This document shows, piece by piece, positions 1-9,253 of a stretch of DNA of 64,000 nt. The position numbers and the translations under genes were made by a program. The notes under the pieces are model-generated. The model saw only the letters and a program-made list of their open reading frames with translations, was not told where the DNA came from and ran no database searches. Source of the DNA: Nonlabens sp. (GTDB taxonomy: Bacteria; Bacteroidota; Bacteroidia; Flavobacteriales; Flavobacteriaceae); contig NZ_JAGYKG010000001.1 of NCBI RefSeq assembly GCF_018401815.1, forward strand, positions 832,388 to 896,387, written 5' to 3'. The number at the start of each line of letters is the position of its first letter. Within the stretch, counting starts at the first letter, position 1.

Positions 1-917
1 GGATCGTTTCCTTGCACCGTGCGTAACACCATTCTATTTGCAGTTAGTTCTAATATTTCATATTCACTACTTCCAACGTACCAACTGATAAAACTATCAT
101 TGGCTAAGAGCATCGTAGTTTTTCTAGATTGATCCACTGGAACGTCTGTATCCAGTGTAGGAAGAAAGGTCACCTCACCAGGCGCTGGAGCTGTAAATGG
201 CAAGCATTCATCAGCATTATTAGGATTAAGAGCCGAAGGGCCTCCAAATTGACTTAAATAGGTATTGTGAAAATAAGTACCCCCAAAGTTATTCAATTCG
301 TAAACGACATCATTTCCTACTTTGGTAAATACCATCTCATCTTCATAAAAACATTCGGTCAACTCATTACAATACCTGCCAAATGCTGGAACTGGAAAAA
401 ATGCCGGAGTATAATAAGCATCTGGCGACTGTCCACCTATCAAGTTTGTAGGTCCTACTCCCCAATGACCGTTTTCAGCTACAGACCAATACCAAGTTTT
501 AGACGACCCTCCTGTTAAAAAATCCTTAGCTTCTGCATCGTCAAAGGTGCTCAAAACATCAATTACTACAGTTTGTGTTGTTGCCGCTCCTCCGGTACCA
601 GTAGCTGTTACAGTTACACTGTAACTAATCACCCCTAATTCTACAAAACGGTGTTCGATACTTCCACTAAAAGAAGACCCCGTGCGACCATCACCAAAAT
701 CATAGGTATAATTAATTGCATTATCTGCTGTAGCATTAAAAACTACTATACCCGTTCCATCTCCATTGGGATCTGTTGTACTTTGGCCTTGTATAGCAAT
801 TGTTAGTTCCAAATTAGTGGGCGCAGTTACTGGACCAAAGTCTGTATCATCATCTTGACACGCCTGAAAGGAGGCTCCCAGCATCAAGATTATTAAAAGC
901 TTAAAGTAATATTTCAT
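1..917 (-). CDS. PKD-domain surface lipoprotein, C-terminal part beyond window
   Basis: The gene starts at the ATG at 917 and stays open to the window edge, so about 305 codons are visible and the stop is missing. The N-terminus is a lipoprotein signal with the acylated Cys at residue 20, followed by QDDD, an acidic run typical of surface-exported Bacteroidota lipoproteins. A YDFGDG motif shows a PKD domain. After it comes a Trp/Tyr-rich region (SSKTWYWSV, NGHWGVGP) that could bind glycan. It lies 10 bp after the preceding lipoprotein gene, as the fourth gene of the susC operon. It is probably a surface glycan-binding protein or the binding part of a hydrolase. The substrate is unknown. Confidence 0.8.
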   Translation of the reverse strand, partial: MKYYFKLLIILMLGASFQACQDDDTDFGPVTAPTNLELTIAIQGQSTTDPNGDGTGIVVFNATADNAINYTYDFGDGRTGSSFSGSIEHRFVELGVISYSVTVTATGTGGAATTQTVVIDVLSTFDDAEAKDFLTGGSSKTWYWSVAENGHWGVGPTNLIGGQSPDAYYTPAFFPVPAFGRYCNELTECFYEDEMVFTKVGNDVVYELNNFGGTYFHNTYLSQFGGPSALNPNNADECLPFTAPAPGEVTFLPTLDTDVPVDQSRKTTMLLANDSFISWYVGSSEYEILELTANRMVLRTVQGND

Positions 918-927
918 TTTTATTAGT

Positions 928-2484
928 TTAGTTAGTTTTAATTAGGTCATCAATGTAAATGGTCTCTGCAGAAGATGTTGCTGATAGAGGGTCAAAGAAA
1001 ATAACAACATTTCTTAAATCAGCTGTAGTAGGACCCGTAAATCCATTAAAGGTTAACTCTTCCCAACCGTTAGCTACCGTAGTAGTAACACTTGTCACTT
1101 CTTGAAACAAGCCCCCGTTACCAATTCTCTCGATTTTTAGCCATACAGGTAACCCTACTCTAGGAGAATACACTTTTAAAGTAAATGAGGTTGTTGCACT
1201 AAATACAACAGGTTGATCTACAACAATGGCAACTAAAGAAAAATTATTAGGCCCCGTAGCAGGTCTAACAAATTGCATCACCGTACTAGAATTATTGACC
1301 ATATCTGGTACAGGGTTCGGAATTATAGAAAATGCTCCATTATTCGTTCCTATGTTATAGATTCTATTAGGATCTTCAAAAGTTAAAGGCAATAGTATTG
1401 GAGGACCATCAGCTAGTTCAATATCATCAAAATAGTTCACGTCATTAGTAGGGGCTGCTCCTAAATCAAAAAATACTACAAAACGACTGAATGGTTGTGT
1501 TGTATCTAGGCCTGTAGTATCAAAGAAAAGTGTTTCCCATTCTCCTATTCTAGTTGTAAAAGCTTCATAATCAGCTGAAGCAATAGAACCGTCGGCATTT
1601 TCTAATTTAACGGTAACCTTTGTTCCAATAGGCATTGGAGACCAGGTTTTCATCCTCAAACTTTGTGGCCCAGAGAAGTCTATAGGACCTCCTAGCGGCA
1701 CTACAACACCTCCGTAGGTTTGTGAACCAGTCTTTACAATGCTGACTACTTTAGCGCTATTATTACCTAAGCTAACATCAGGATTATTGATGATACTCAC
1801 GTTTGATTCAAAGTTGATTAAATTGTAATTTAAAGTAGTGGATTCAAAAGTCAAAGGTAAAATTACTGGGTCTTCAATCATAACTACTTCGGTTACGGAA
1901 GTAATAGCAGCGCCACCACTCAAGGCAGTAACCGTTATGTCATAAGTTCCCGTACTTGAATAATCATAAATAACCTCCTCACCTTCCATAAAAACAACAG
2001 CCGCTAATGCTGGATCTTCCCCAAAAGTAACTTCAAAAGCAGTCTCAAAGTCTGCTGTAGCACTTACGGAAATACCAAAATTAGAAGCAGCACTTTCTGT
2101 AATAGTTACCACTAGATTCTCTGGTGGTCTAAAAGACACCTCGAGGTTTTTAGTAAACTCTGTAGTTTTACCGCTTAAATTAGTGGCAATAACTCGCACG
2201 GGGTAAGTACCTTCTACATAATTGCGTTGTGCATTTTCTCCTAATGACAGTAGAGTAGATTCTCCAGTACCATCAGCATAGAACACTTCAAAGCTTGTCA
2301 CATCAACACCTGTAGGTGAAATGGTCACTAAACCAGAATTATCTTGAGTAATATTAAAAACGAGATCAAGATCACTTGGCGCTTCAAGCGCTAAGCTTAA
2401 GTCTGCATCATCATTACTATCACAACTCCACAGTGCCGTGGTGGTTACTATTAGAGCAACAACTAAAAATTTAATGTTTTTCAT
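928..2484 (-). CDS. SusE/SusF-position glycan-binding-type lipoprotein
   Basis: A 518-residue lipoprotein with acylated Cys at residue 21 followed by DSNDD. The N-terminal half looks like Ig/PKD-type beta domains. The second half holds two related beta-sandwich modules, each opening with LPLTFE (about residues 210-355 and 365-515). They resemble carbohydrate-binding modules that follow susD in flavobacterial glycan loci. No hydrolase catalytic motif was seen. It starts 11 bp after susD and probably binds glycan at the cell surface for SusC/SusD. The module-to-family assignment is inference. Confidence 0.7.
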   Translation of the reverse strand: MKNIKFLVVALIVTTTALWSCDSNDDADLSLALEAPSDLDLVFNITQDNSGLVTISPTGVDVTSFEVFYADGTGESTLLSLGENAQRNYVEGTYPVRVIATNLSGKTTEFTKNLEVSFRPPENLVVTITESAASNFGISVSATADFETAFEVTFGEDPALAAVVFMEGEEVIYDYSSTGTYDITVTALSGGAAITSVTEVVMIEDPVILPLTFESTTLNYNLINFESNVSIINNPDVSLGNNSAKVVSIVKTGSQTYGGVVVPLGGPIDFSGPQSLRMKTWSPMPIGTKVTVKLENADGSIASADYEAFTTRIGEWETLFFDTTGLDTTQPFSRFVVFFDLGAAPTNDVNYFDDIELADGPPILLPLTFEDPNRIYNIGTNNGAFSIIPNPVPDMVNNSSTVMQFVRPATGPNNFSLVAIVVDQPVVFSATTSFTLKVYSPRVGLPVWLKIERIGNGGLFQEVTSVTTTVANGWEELTFNGFTGPTTADLRNVVIFFDPLSATSSAETIYIDDLIKTN

Positions 2485-2495
2485 TTCAAATCGTA

Positions 2496-3953
2496 TTAAT
2501 AATTAGGATTTTGTTCCCATCGGTCTCCAGCAAGTAAAATCTCTTCTAATGGGATTGGGAAAACTTCATGTTTACCAGTTACAAAACCGGGTATTTCAGC
2601 AGCTGCACGACCAGTTCTAACCAAATCAAAGAAATGGTGTCCTTCTCCTACTAACTCAAGCCTGCGTTCAAGAAATATGGCGTCTTCTAAGGCTGTTCCA
2701 GAAACTTGGACATCAGGTAATCCAACCCTATTGCGCACCTCGTTTAAATAAGTCCGTGCTTGTCCGTCACCCAAACTCCCGCTATTATATGCTTCTGCAG
2801 CCATAAGGTACACGTCTGCAAGTCTTATAGCTCTGTAATTATTAGGATTGGTCAGGTTGGCATCGCCAGTATTCAAATCACCTTGTCTAGCTATATATTT
2901 TCTATTGTAATACCCCGTATGTTCAAAGCCTACACTAAAGGTAGCGTTGTTAGCTGCCGCGAAAGCGTCTATATCTAAAATTGCGGTGTCTTTACGTGGA
3001 TCTGCAGGGTCAAATAAATCTACGATTTCTTGTGTAGGGACATTAAAACTAAATCCAGAATCAAAAATAGGACCGTTGTAATTTCTAATACCATTAAATC
3101 CTACTGCGACATTACCTTCACTACATTGCAAACATCCGAAACTGGCACCTTCTGCATCTGAATATTGGACTTCAAAAACAGATTCTGAATTGTTTTCATT
3201 ATCGTTTTCAAAGATAGTAGCGTAGTCCGTTACCAAACTATATGGCCCCATAAGGATGAGCTCATCCAGGACATCAGCAGCCTCTATATATTTCTCTTGA
3301 AACAAATATACCTTACCCAATAATGCTTGTGCGCTTCCTTTCGTAGCTCGACCCACATCAGGAGTGGTGTATTCTAAATTGTCAATTGCAAATATCAAAT
3401 CCCGTTCAATCTGTGCGTAAACTTCTGCTTTAGGTGTGCGGTCTACTTCAAACTGATCTCCAAATAGAAATCGCTTATCAACTGCTAAAGGAACATCTCC
3501 AAAAAATTTAACCAATTCAAAATAGTAGTAAGCTCTTAGAAAACGAGTTTCCCCTAGAACTCTGGGCTTATCAGGAAAATTAGTATTATTTTGGAATTCC
3601 ATGATATAATTTGCTCTGTTCACACCAGCAAACATCCACCTCCATAAATCTGTTAATTGAGCGTTTACAGGAGTATGAATCATATCGTCAATTTGCTGTA
3701 TTCCTATCACGTCAGTTGCACTCTCACCACCAGCTAAGGTATTATCTGAAGCTATCTCACCTAACATCACGTTAATATAACTGGACTGCAACATGTCATA
3801 CGCAGCAATTAGAGCATTTTCGTAATCAGCTTGTGTATTAAAAAAGTTTTCTGAATTAGCATCCTCACTAACAACCTCTACATAATCCTCGCTACATGAG
3901 TTAAAGCCTGCCGCTGCGACGAATAATAGTATATATATCTTATAAATTTTCAT
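2496..3953 (-). CDS. susD: SusD/RagB-family glycan-binding lipoprotein
   Basis: A 485-residue lipoprotein with acylated Cys at residue 20 and SED after it. Family features are the N-terminal SENFFNTQADYENAL segment, the helical RFLRAYYYFELVKFFGDVPL stretch and the C-terminal RRLELVGEGHHFFDLVR block. SusD proteins cap the SusC pore at the outer face of the outer membrane and capture oligosaccharides for import. It lies 12 bp after susC. The symbol is used in the family sense; the glycan is not known to be starch. Confidence 0.93.
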   Translation of the reverse strand: MKIYKIYILLFVAAAGFNSCSEDYVEVVSEDANSENFFNTQADYENALIAAYDMLQSSYINVMLGEIASDNTLAGGESATDVIGIQQIDDMIHTPVNAQLTDLWRWMFAGVNRANYIMEFQNNTNFPDKPRVLGETRFLRAYYYFELVKFFGDVPLAVDKRFLFGDQFEVDRTPKAEVYAQIERDLIFAIDNLEYTTPDVGRATKGSAQALLGKVYLFQEKYIEAADVLDELILMGPYSLVTDYATIFENDNENNSESVFEVQYSDAEGASFGCLQCSEGNVAVGFNGIRNYNGPIFDSGFSFNVPTQEIVDLFDPADPRKDTAILDIDAFAAANNATFSVGFEHTGYYNRKYIARQGDLNTGDANLTNPNNYRAIRLADVYLMAAEAYNSGSLGDGQARTYLNEVRNRVGLPDVQVSGTALEDAIFLERRLELVGEGHHFFDLVRTGRAAAEIPGFVTGKHEVFPIPLEEILLAGDRWEQNPNY

Positions 3954-3965
3954 CTTGATTATTTT

Positions 3966-6900
3966 TTAAAATTTTGCATTTATTCCAACTAAAAAGGTTC
4001 TCGCCACTGGATAAAATCCATTGTCTATACCACTTGATAACGGGTCTCCAGAGCTAGCGCTAGGATCATACCCTCTGTACTTTGTAAGTGTAAAGGCATT
4101 ATTTACAGATGCATAAACCCTCAATTTACTCAACTTCAAATTATCAAGTGACGACTCGTTTAAGGTATAACCAATTTGCATGTTTTGAGCTCTTAAAAAA
4201 GAGGCATCTTCTACAAAAAAGTCTGAAAACACTTGATTTGCTGTTGCCCCTGTAGTCACTCGCGGTACAGAATTGGTTGATCCCTCGCCGGTCCAACGGC
4301 CTAACGCGTTAGTCGTTAAGTTGGTTAAAGGCTGGTTTCGTTCATAATTGCGCACCATATCATTCCCTATTGAAGCGTACAAATAGGTTTGTAGGTCCCA
4401 GTTTTTATAATTGAAACTAAGGTTGAACCCCATGGTGAAATCTGGTAAAGCATCACCCAATTCGGTACGGTCATCGGTGTCTATAACTCCGTCATTATTT
4501 AAATCTCTATATCTGAAATCTCCAGGCTGTGCATTAGCGCCCAAGGCGATTTGCGATGGATGAGCTGCCACTTCGGCGGCATTTTGAAAAATTCCATCGG
4601 TTTGATACCCGTAAAAATATCCAATAGTAAATCCTTCTTGAAATCTGGTAATAGGGGGCTGCCCAACACCAAAGCCTCCGGCCTCAATAAAACCATTTTC
4701 GTTGTTTACAGAAAGGACTTCATTATCCAGAGTGGCCAAATTGTAACTTACATTAAAACTAAAATCATCTGTAACCTGATCTGAATACCCCACCGAGAAT
4801 TCTATACCCCGATTACGTATATCCCCCCCATTTATGAATGGTGCAGCCGAACCAGGTGCCCCAGAACCCAATATCCCAGATACTGCTGGAGAAATCAATA
4901 AGTCATTAGTCTCCCTATTGTAATAATCTAAAGTAACGTTTAATTTAGATGATAAGAATTTCATATCCAATCCAACATTAGTGGTAAATTGTTCTTCCCA
5001 CTTAATTTCCGGATTACTCAAAGCTCCACTAGCGGTTCCGTTGAAAATTTGACCATTAAATACATACTGTCCTTCTCCATTAAGTAGAGATACATATCCA
5101 AAAGCAGGAATACGGTCGTTACCTATGATACCAGCAGATGCTCGTACTTTAAGGAAGTCTATAACTTTACTGTCCTTTAGGAAAGATTCGTCTGAAGCGA
5201 TCCAACCTACACTACCTGAAGGGAAGATACCAAATCTATTTTCAGGTCCAAATATGGTACTCCCATCACGTCTAACAACAGCGGAAAGCAAATACTTCCC
5301 CTTATAATCGTACTGAACACGAAGGAAATGAGAAAGCAACCTCTGATCAAAACGACGCGCTCCATTGAGATCTCCATTAATAACACGTTCTGCCCCCGCT
5401 ATACTTACCTCATTATAATCATTGCTTACATTACCAAAACCGGTAAGGTCATTAAAGTCCCCTCGAGTTCTAAAGGCACTCATCCCTATGGTAGCCTCTA
5501 AATTGTGTTTATCAGCAAATGTATTGTCGTATTTTAAAAACGCATCATAGGTATAATCACTGAAATAATTGTTATACGTACTAAATACATTTTCAGTTAA
5601 ATTGAATACTTTACCTGAACCATAAAATGCTCTAGGATTAAAATTATTCCCGTAAGCTTCAGAATAATTCGCTTGTATACGAGCTGTAGCTTCAAAATGA
5701 TCTAGAAAAGAATAGGTCAACCCAAAGTTACCACTGATCTTCCCTACTTTATTTTTATTAAATGTGTTTGCTAGTTGGGCCTCAGGATTAATAACTTCAT
5801 TTCCCAAACCTTCTGCCAATGAAAATTCACCGGCTTGATCTCTAACCGGAATCGTAGGCGCCATGTTTAACGCATTAAAAAGAACAGATCCTAGACCACC
5901 GTCGTTGATGTTCTTATTACTTGTATACGAATAAAGGAACCCTGTTTTCATTTCCAAGTTTTTAGTCCATTTACGATCAAAATTTCCTCGCATAGTAAAA
6001 CGATCAAAATCAGACTTATCACTCCCTACTATACCATCTTGACTTAACACTGAAACACCAAAAGCATAAATAGATTTTTCTGTACCTCCTCGTATAGAAA
6101 TATCATTATTAAGGATCAACGCATCATCAAACACCTCATCTTGATAGTTGGTATTGGTTAAATTAGATATATCCGTAAAAGGTAAAGCTTCGCCGTTATT
6201 TGCAAATGCTTCATTTTTAATCAAGGCATACTGCTGTGAATTCAATGTAGGAAGCCTTCTAGTGGTTTCTTGAAAACCTCCCCAAGAATTGTATTCAACA
6301 GTTAATGGCTGGTTTTTGCGACCGCCTTTTGTAGTGATAATAATCACCCCATTTGCAGCCCTTACCCCATATATACCAGCCGTTGCATCTTTCAAAACAG
6401 ACAAGCTTTCGATATCCCCAGGGTTGATAACGCTTAAGTCTTCAATAATGTTTCCGTCTACTAATATTAAAGGACGGTTATCGCCATTAGTAGAAATACC
6501 GCGTATCCTAATGTTTAAACCTGCTCCAGGAGATCCCGATGAAGAGGTCACATTAACTCCAGCCACTTGGCCCTGAAGTGCTTGCTCTACTCTAGTTGGC
6601 TTCAAGTTTTCAATTACTTTACTGTCCACTACACTCACTGCCCCCGTAACTTCTCTAACCGCTTGAGTGCCGTATCCAACGACTACCACCTCTTCAAGTG
6701 CAGCTACATCTGCCTGTAAGCTTACGTTTATAGTAGCGGTATTAGCTACTGTAACTTGTTGAGTTATCGTACCTATGTAAGAAAATTTAAGGATATCCCC
6801 TGGTGAAGCAGCTATGGTGTAGAGACCATCAAAATCTGTGGTAGTACCCTTATTCGTGTTTAGGTTGAGAACAGTGGCTCCCAATAAAGCCTCTCCTGTA

Positions 6901-6992
6901 GATTGTTCAAGGACCTTTCCTGAGATGATACCTTCTTGCGCGAAGCTGAAAGCTGCGACAAAATAAAATAGTAAAAATGTAAATTTATTCAT
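3966..6992 (-). CDS. susC: SusC/RagA-family TonB-dependent outer-membrane transporter
   Basis: A 1008-residue protein with a signal peptide ending about residue 19. A carboxypeptidase-regulatory-like domain follows (about 22-100), then EVVVVGYGT (101-109), then the plug domain (about 113-222) with KDATAGIYGVRAANGV, then the 22-strand barrel to an aromatic C-terminus (AKF). This is full length for the family. It imports oligosaccharides across the outer membrane using TonB energy, as the first gene of an operon with susD and two lipoproteins. A TAnnTTTG box sits 74 bp upstream of its start. No regulator (HTCS, SusR or ECF/anti-sigma) lies beside it in the window. Confidence 0.95.
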   Translation of the reverse strand: MNKFTFLLFYFVAAFSFAQEGIISGKVLEQSTGEALLGATVLNLNTNKGTTTDFDGLYTIAASPGDILKFSYIGTITQQVTVANTATINVSLQADVAALEEVVVVGYGTQAVREVTGAVSVVDSKVIENLKPTRVEQALQGQVAGVNVTSSSGSPGAGLNIRIRGISTNGDNRPLILVDGNIIEDLSVINPGDIESLSVLKDATAGIYGVRAANGVIIITTKGGRKNQPLTVEYNSWGGFQETTRRLPTLNSQQYALIKNEAFANNGEALPFTDISNLTNTNYQDEVFDDALILNNDISIRGGTEKSIYAFGVSVLSQDGIVGSDKSDFDRFTMRGNFDRKWTKNLEMKTGFLYSYTSNKNINDGGLGSVLFNALNMAPTIPVRDQAGEFSLAEGLGNEVINPEAQLANTFNKNKVGKISGNFGLTYSFLDHFEATARIQANYSEAYGNNFNPRAFYGSGKVFNLTENVFSTYNNYFSDYTYDAFLKYDNTFADKHNLEATIGMSAFRTRGDFNDLTGFGNVSNDYNEVSIAGAERVINGDLNGARRFDQRLLSHFLRVQYDYKGKYLLSAVVRRDGSTIFGPENRFGIFPSGSVGWIASDESFLKDSKVIDFLKVRASAGIIGNDRIPAFGYVSLLNGEGQYVFNGQIFNGTASGALSNPEIKWEEQFTTNVGLDMKFLSSKLNVTLDYYNRETNDLLISPAVSGILGSGAPGSAAPFINGGDIRNRGIEFSVGYSDQVTDDFSFNVSYNLATLDNEVLSVNNENGFIEAGGFGVGQPPITRFQEGFTIGYFYGYQTDGIFQNAAEVAAHPSQIALGANAQPGDFRYRDLNNDGVIDTDDRTELGDALPDFTMGFNLSFNYKNWDLQTYLYASIGNDMVRNYERNQPLTNLTTNALGRWTGEGSTNSVPRVTTGATANQVFSDFFVEDASFLRAQNMQIGYTLNESSLDNLKLSKLRVYASVNNAFTLTKYRGYDPSASSGDPLSSGIDNGFYPVARTFLVGINAKF

Positions 6993-7657
6993 GAAAATCG
7001 CTTTATTTCATAATTAAAAAGAGTTTCTATAACGTTGTAGGTTAAGATCCTCTTAAAGTTAGAATTCAAATTTAAAAAAAGTTAATTGATTTTGTCATAA
7101 AATTCGTTACAGCAATAGTGCTACGTTGACAAAATATAGTTATTTTATTTATTATCAGTTATTTACAGTTTTTTTTGTAAGGTAAATTCAACGGATAATG
7201 ATCAATTGATGTGGAAATGTATAGTGAAAAATAATTAAAAAGATGTTTCTTATTTTTTACTTAGGTTAATGACGAGGAAGGCTTTTAAACTATCCGTACT
7301 ACCAATAGTTATAAAAACATGATGAGAACAATATCATTAATAACTAATCAAGTGCTCCTATTGCATAAAACCAACTACAACAGATCAATAATGCAGCTGT
7401 GGATTTCATCTTTGAGTGTCAAATAAACAACTATCTTAGTGATCAAAGCCACCCTAAAAATAGTCGCTCAAAATTTAATAATGTCTAGCAGTACTCCCAC
7501 ATATAACATAAGTAAAGATATTAGTCTGGATAGAAAACAACAAACTAACAACAGTTTGCTATTTAGTTACATGGATTCTTTTAAATTGCACCTCAATAGA
7601 ACGCCTTTAACAGGTGTGCGCTTTTCATAGAGTTTTGATTTAAGATTATAGTACTAC
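6993..7657. other. AT-rich divergent intergenic region (665 bp)
   Basis: It separates susC (minus) from the SGNH/MBOAT operon (plus). It holds the susC promoter candidate and presumably the promoter of the plus-strand operon. An open frame at 7439-7630 begins with GTG and gives a composition unlike neighbouring proteins; I do not consider it a gene. No RNA gene, hairpin with a T-run or mobile element was seen. Confidence 0.5.
7067..7074 (-). promoter_or_regulatory. Candidate -7 box for the susC operon
   Basis: Reads TAAATTTG on the minus strand, matching the Bacteroidota -7 consensus TAnnTTTG, 74 bp upstream of the susC start. A good -33 TTTG partner is not obvious; only a T-rich TTTTATG lies about 23 bp further up. 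Confidence 0.4.
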
Positions 7658-9253
7658 ATGCACTTTAAAGAACAAAAACAATGCTACTTTGCTTTTTTTA
7701 TCATCGCACTTGGTGGGGCTCTTTTCTATGTCACAAAACCCTATTTGCCGAATAACGTATTTGTAGAAGGTAATAGCTCTGCTCATAGTGTCGTAGATCG
7801 TCTTATGATCGAAGCAATGAATGACTTGGAAATTGGGGGAGCACCTGTAACAGCCATTCAGGATTCTAATCAATTAAAAAAAGCGGTAACCCAACCTATA
7901 AGCTCAACAAAAGCGGTTTCTAACAAAACTTCATTGGAAACTTTAAACGACACCTTCTATCAACACCTTATAAGTGCTTCGGATTTCGATTTTAACCTGG
8001 AATATCGTCCCACAGACTCATCGCGTATAATTGCTATTCCAAAACCTTTTCCTTTAAAAAGTTATACCGGTATCAATCACTTGAATCGTTTTTTTGAAAA
8101 GCTTTACGAACTGGAACAATCAAAAAAAGCAAAAGTACGCATCGCTTATTACGGCGACTCAATGATCGATGGCGATTTGATAGTTCAAGATTTTAGGAGC
8201 GCATTACAAAACCGTTTTGGGGGTCTTGGAGTTGGATTTGTTCCTATACAATCAGAAAGTGCGCGATCCCGTTACTCTGTTAAGCATTATACATTAGGAA
8301 ACTGGAAGGAGGACAACTTTATGAAAGGTAGCGCAGATAGTATTCCCTATGGAATAAATGGCGCTGTTTTTTTTCCAGTAGACGCTACCGCACGAGTACA
8401 CTATGTTGCCAGTGGTATTAAAAACGCTTACCAACTCAACTCGCCACGCCTCTTTTACGGCTCCGGTAATAAAGACGCTGTCCTTAAAGTAACCGAAGAA
8501 AAAGACAATAGCGCTACCTATATTCTGTTGAACGGTACACAAAGCTTTAATTCAGTTCCTATATCCACAAGTAACCTACGAAAAATCCAATTGGACTTTT
8601 CAAATGCGCAAAACACTCCTATCTATGGAATGGATTTTTCAAATCATACAGGAATAGCTGTAGACGGTTTTTCTAACCGTGGTAATTCTGGATTGCCATT
8701 GAGTTTACTAAATATTTCTCAAATGCAAAAGTTTGACCAAAGCTTAAGCTATGACTTGATCATCCTTCAATTTGGAGCTAATGTACTCACTAGAAAATCT
8801 AAAAATTACAATTGGTATTACAACCGAATGACTCAAGTGGTACATCATTTGAAACAAGCGTTCCCAGAAGCTGATGTTTTAATACTAGGTACTGCAGATA
8901 AAGGAACAAAACTTGACGATATTGTAAAAACAGATAGCAGTGTTGTAAAGTTATTGAGGTCCCAACAACAATATGCATTAAAAACGCAGTCCAGCTTTAT
9001 AAGCCTCTTTCATTTGATGGGAGGCGTCAATACAATGCCTATCTGGAGCGATCAAAAGCTAGCAAATAAAGATTTTATTCATTTTAGCCCTCAGGGTTCC
9101 CGTAAAATAGGTGGGATGATTTATGAAGAATTGATGAATGGGTATTCCGCTTTCGCGAAAGCGAGAATACAGCAAAATATGTTACAACAAAAGGCAGATA
9201 GCCTATACATAAAAGCTGTAAACGACAGTATTTCTTACCTGCGAAGACCATGA
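7658..9253 (+). CDS. Membrane-anchored SGNH/GDSL hydrolase-like protein
   Basis: A 531-residue protein with one N-terminal hydrophobic segment (about 10-27). SGNH blocks are visible: GDS at 166-168, the QFGAN block around 371-375, and the catalytic pair in DFIH (D472, H475). Such proteins are esterases or, beside an MBOAT protein, periplasmic O-acetyltransferases (AlgX/AlgJ, PatB and DltD logic). Its stop overlaps the next start in an ATGA, so the two are translationally coupled. One copy of the 16-bp palindrome lies near the 3' end and encodes SAFAKAR. It probably transfers or removes acetyl groups on an envelope glycan; the substrate is inferred only. Confidence 0.8.
   Translation: MHFKEQKQCYFAFFIIALGGALFYVTKPYLPNNVFVEGNSSAHSVVDRLMIEAMNDLEIGGAPVTAIQDSNQLKKAVTQPISSTKAVSNKTSLETLNDTFYQHLISASDFDFNLEYRPTDSSRIIAIPKPFPLKSYTGINHLNRFFEKLYELEQSKKAKVRIAYYGDSMIDGDLIVQDFRSALQNRFGGLGVGFVPIQSESARSRYSVKHYTLGNWKEDNFMKGSADSIPYGINGAVFFPVDATARVHYVASGIKNAYQLNSPRLFYGSGNKDAVLKVTEEKDNSATYILLNGTQSFNSVPISTSNLRKIQLDFSNAQNTPIYGMDFSNHTGIAVDGFSNRGNSGLPLSLLNISQMQKFDQSLSYDLIILQFGANVLTRKSKNYNWYYNRMTQVVHHLKQAFPEADVLILGTADKGTKLDDIVKTDSSVVKLLRSQQQYALKTQSSFISLFHLMGGVNTMPIWSDQKLANKDFIHFSPQGSRKIGGMIYEELMNGYSAFAKARIQQNMLQQKADSLYIKAVNDSISYLRRP
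9148..9163. repeat. Iterated palindrome copy 1 (CGCTTTCGCGAAAGCG)
   Basis: Perfect 16-bp palindrome inside the first SGNH gene, read as AFAKA in frame. Confidence 0.95.

Noticed and set aside
3966..6992. Several 60-95 codon frames antisense to susC
   Set aside because: They follow the third-position pattern of the sense gene and have no independent start signals.
7439..7630. A 63-codon open frame upstream of the SGNH operon
   Set aside because: GTG start, odd composition, no motif and no partner; best read as chance in AT-rich sequence.
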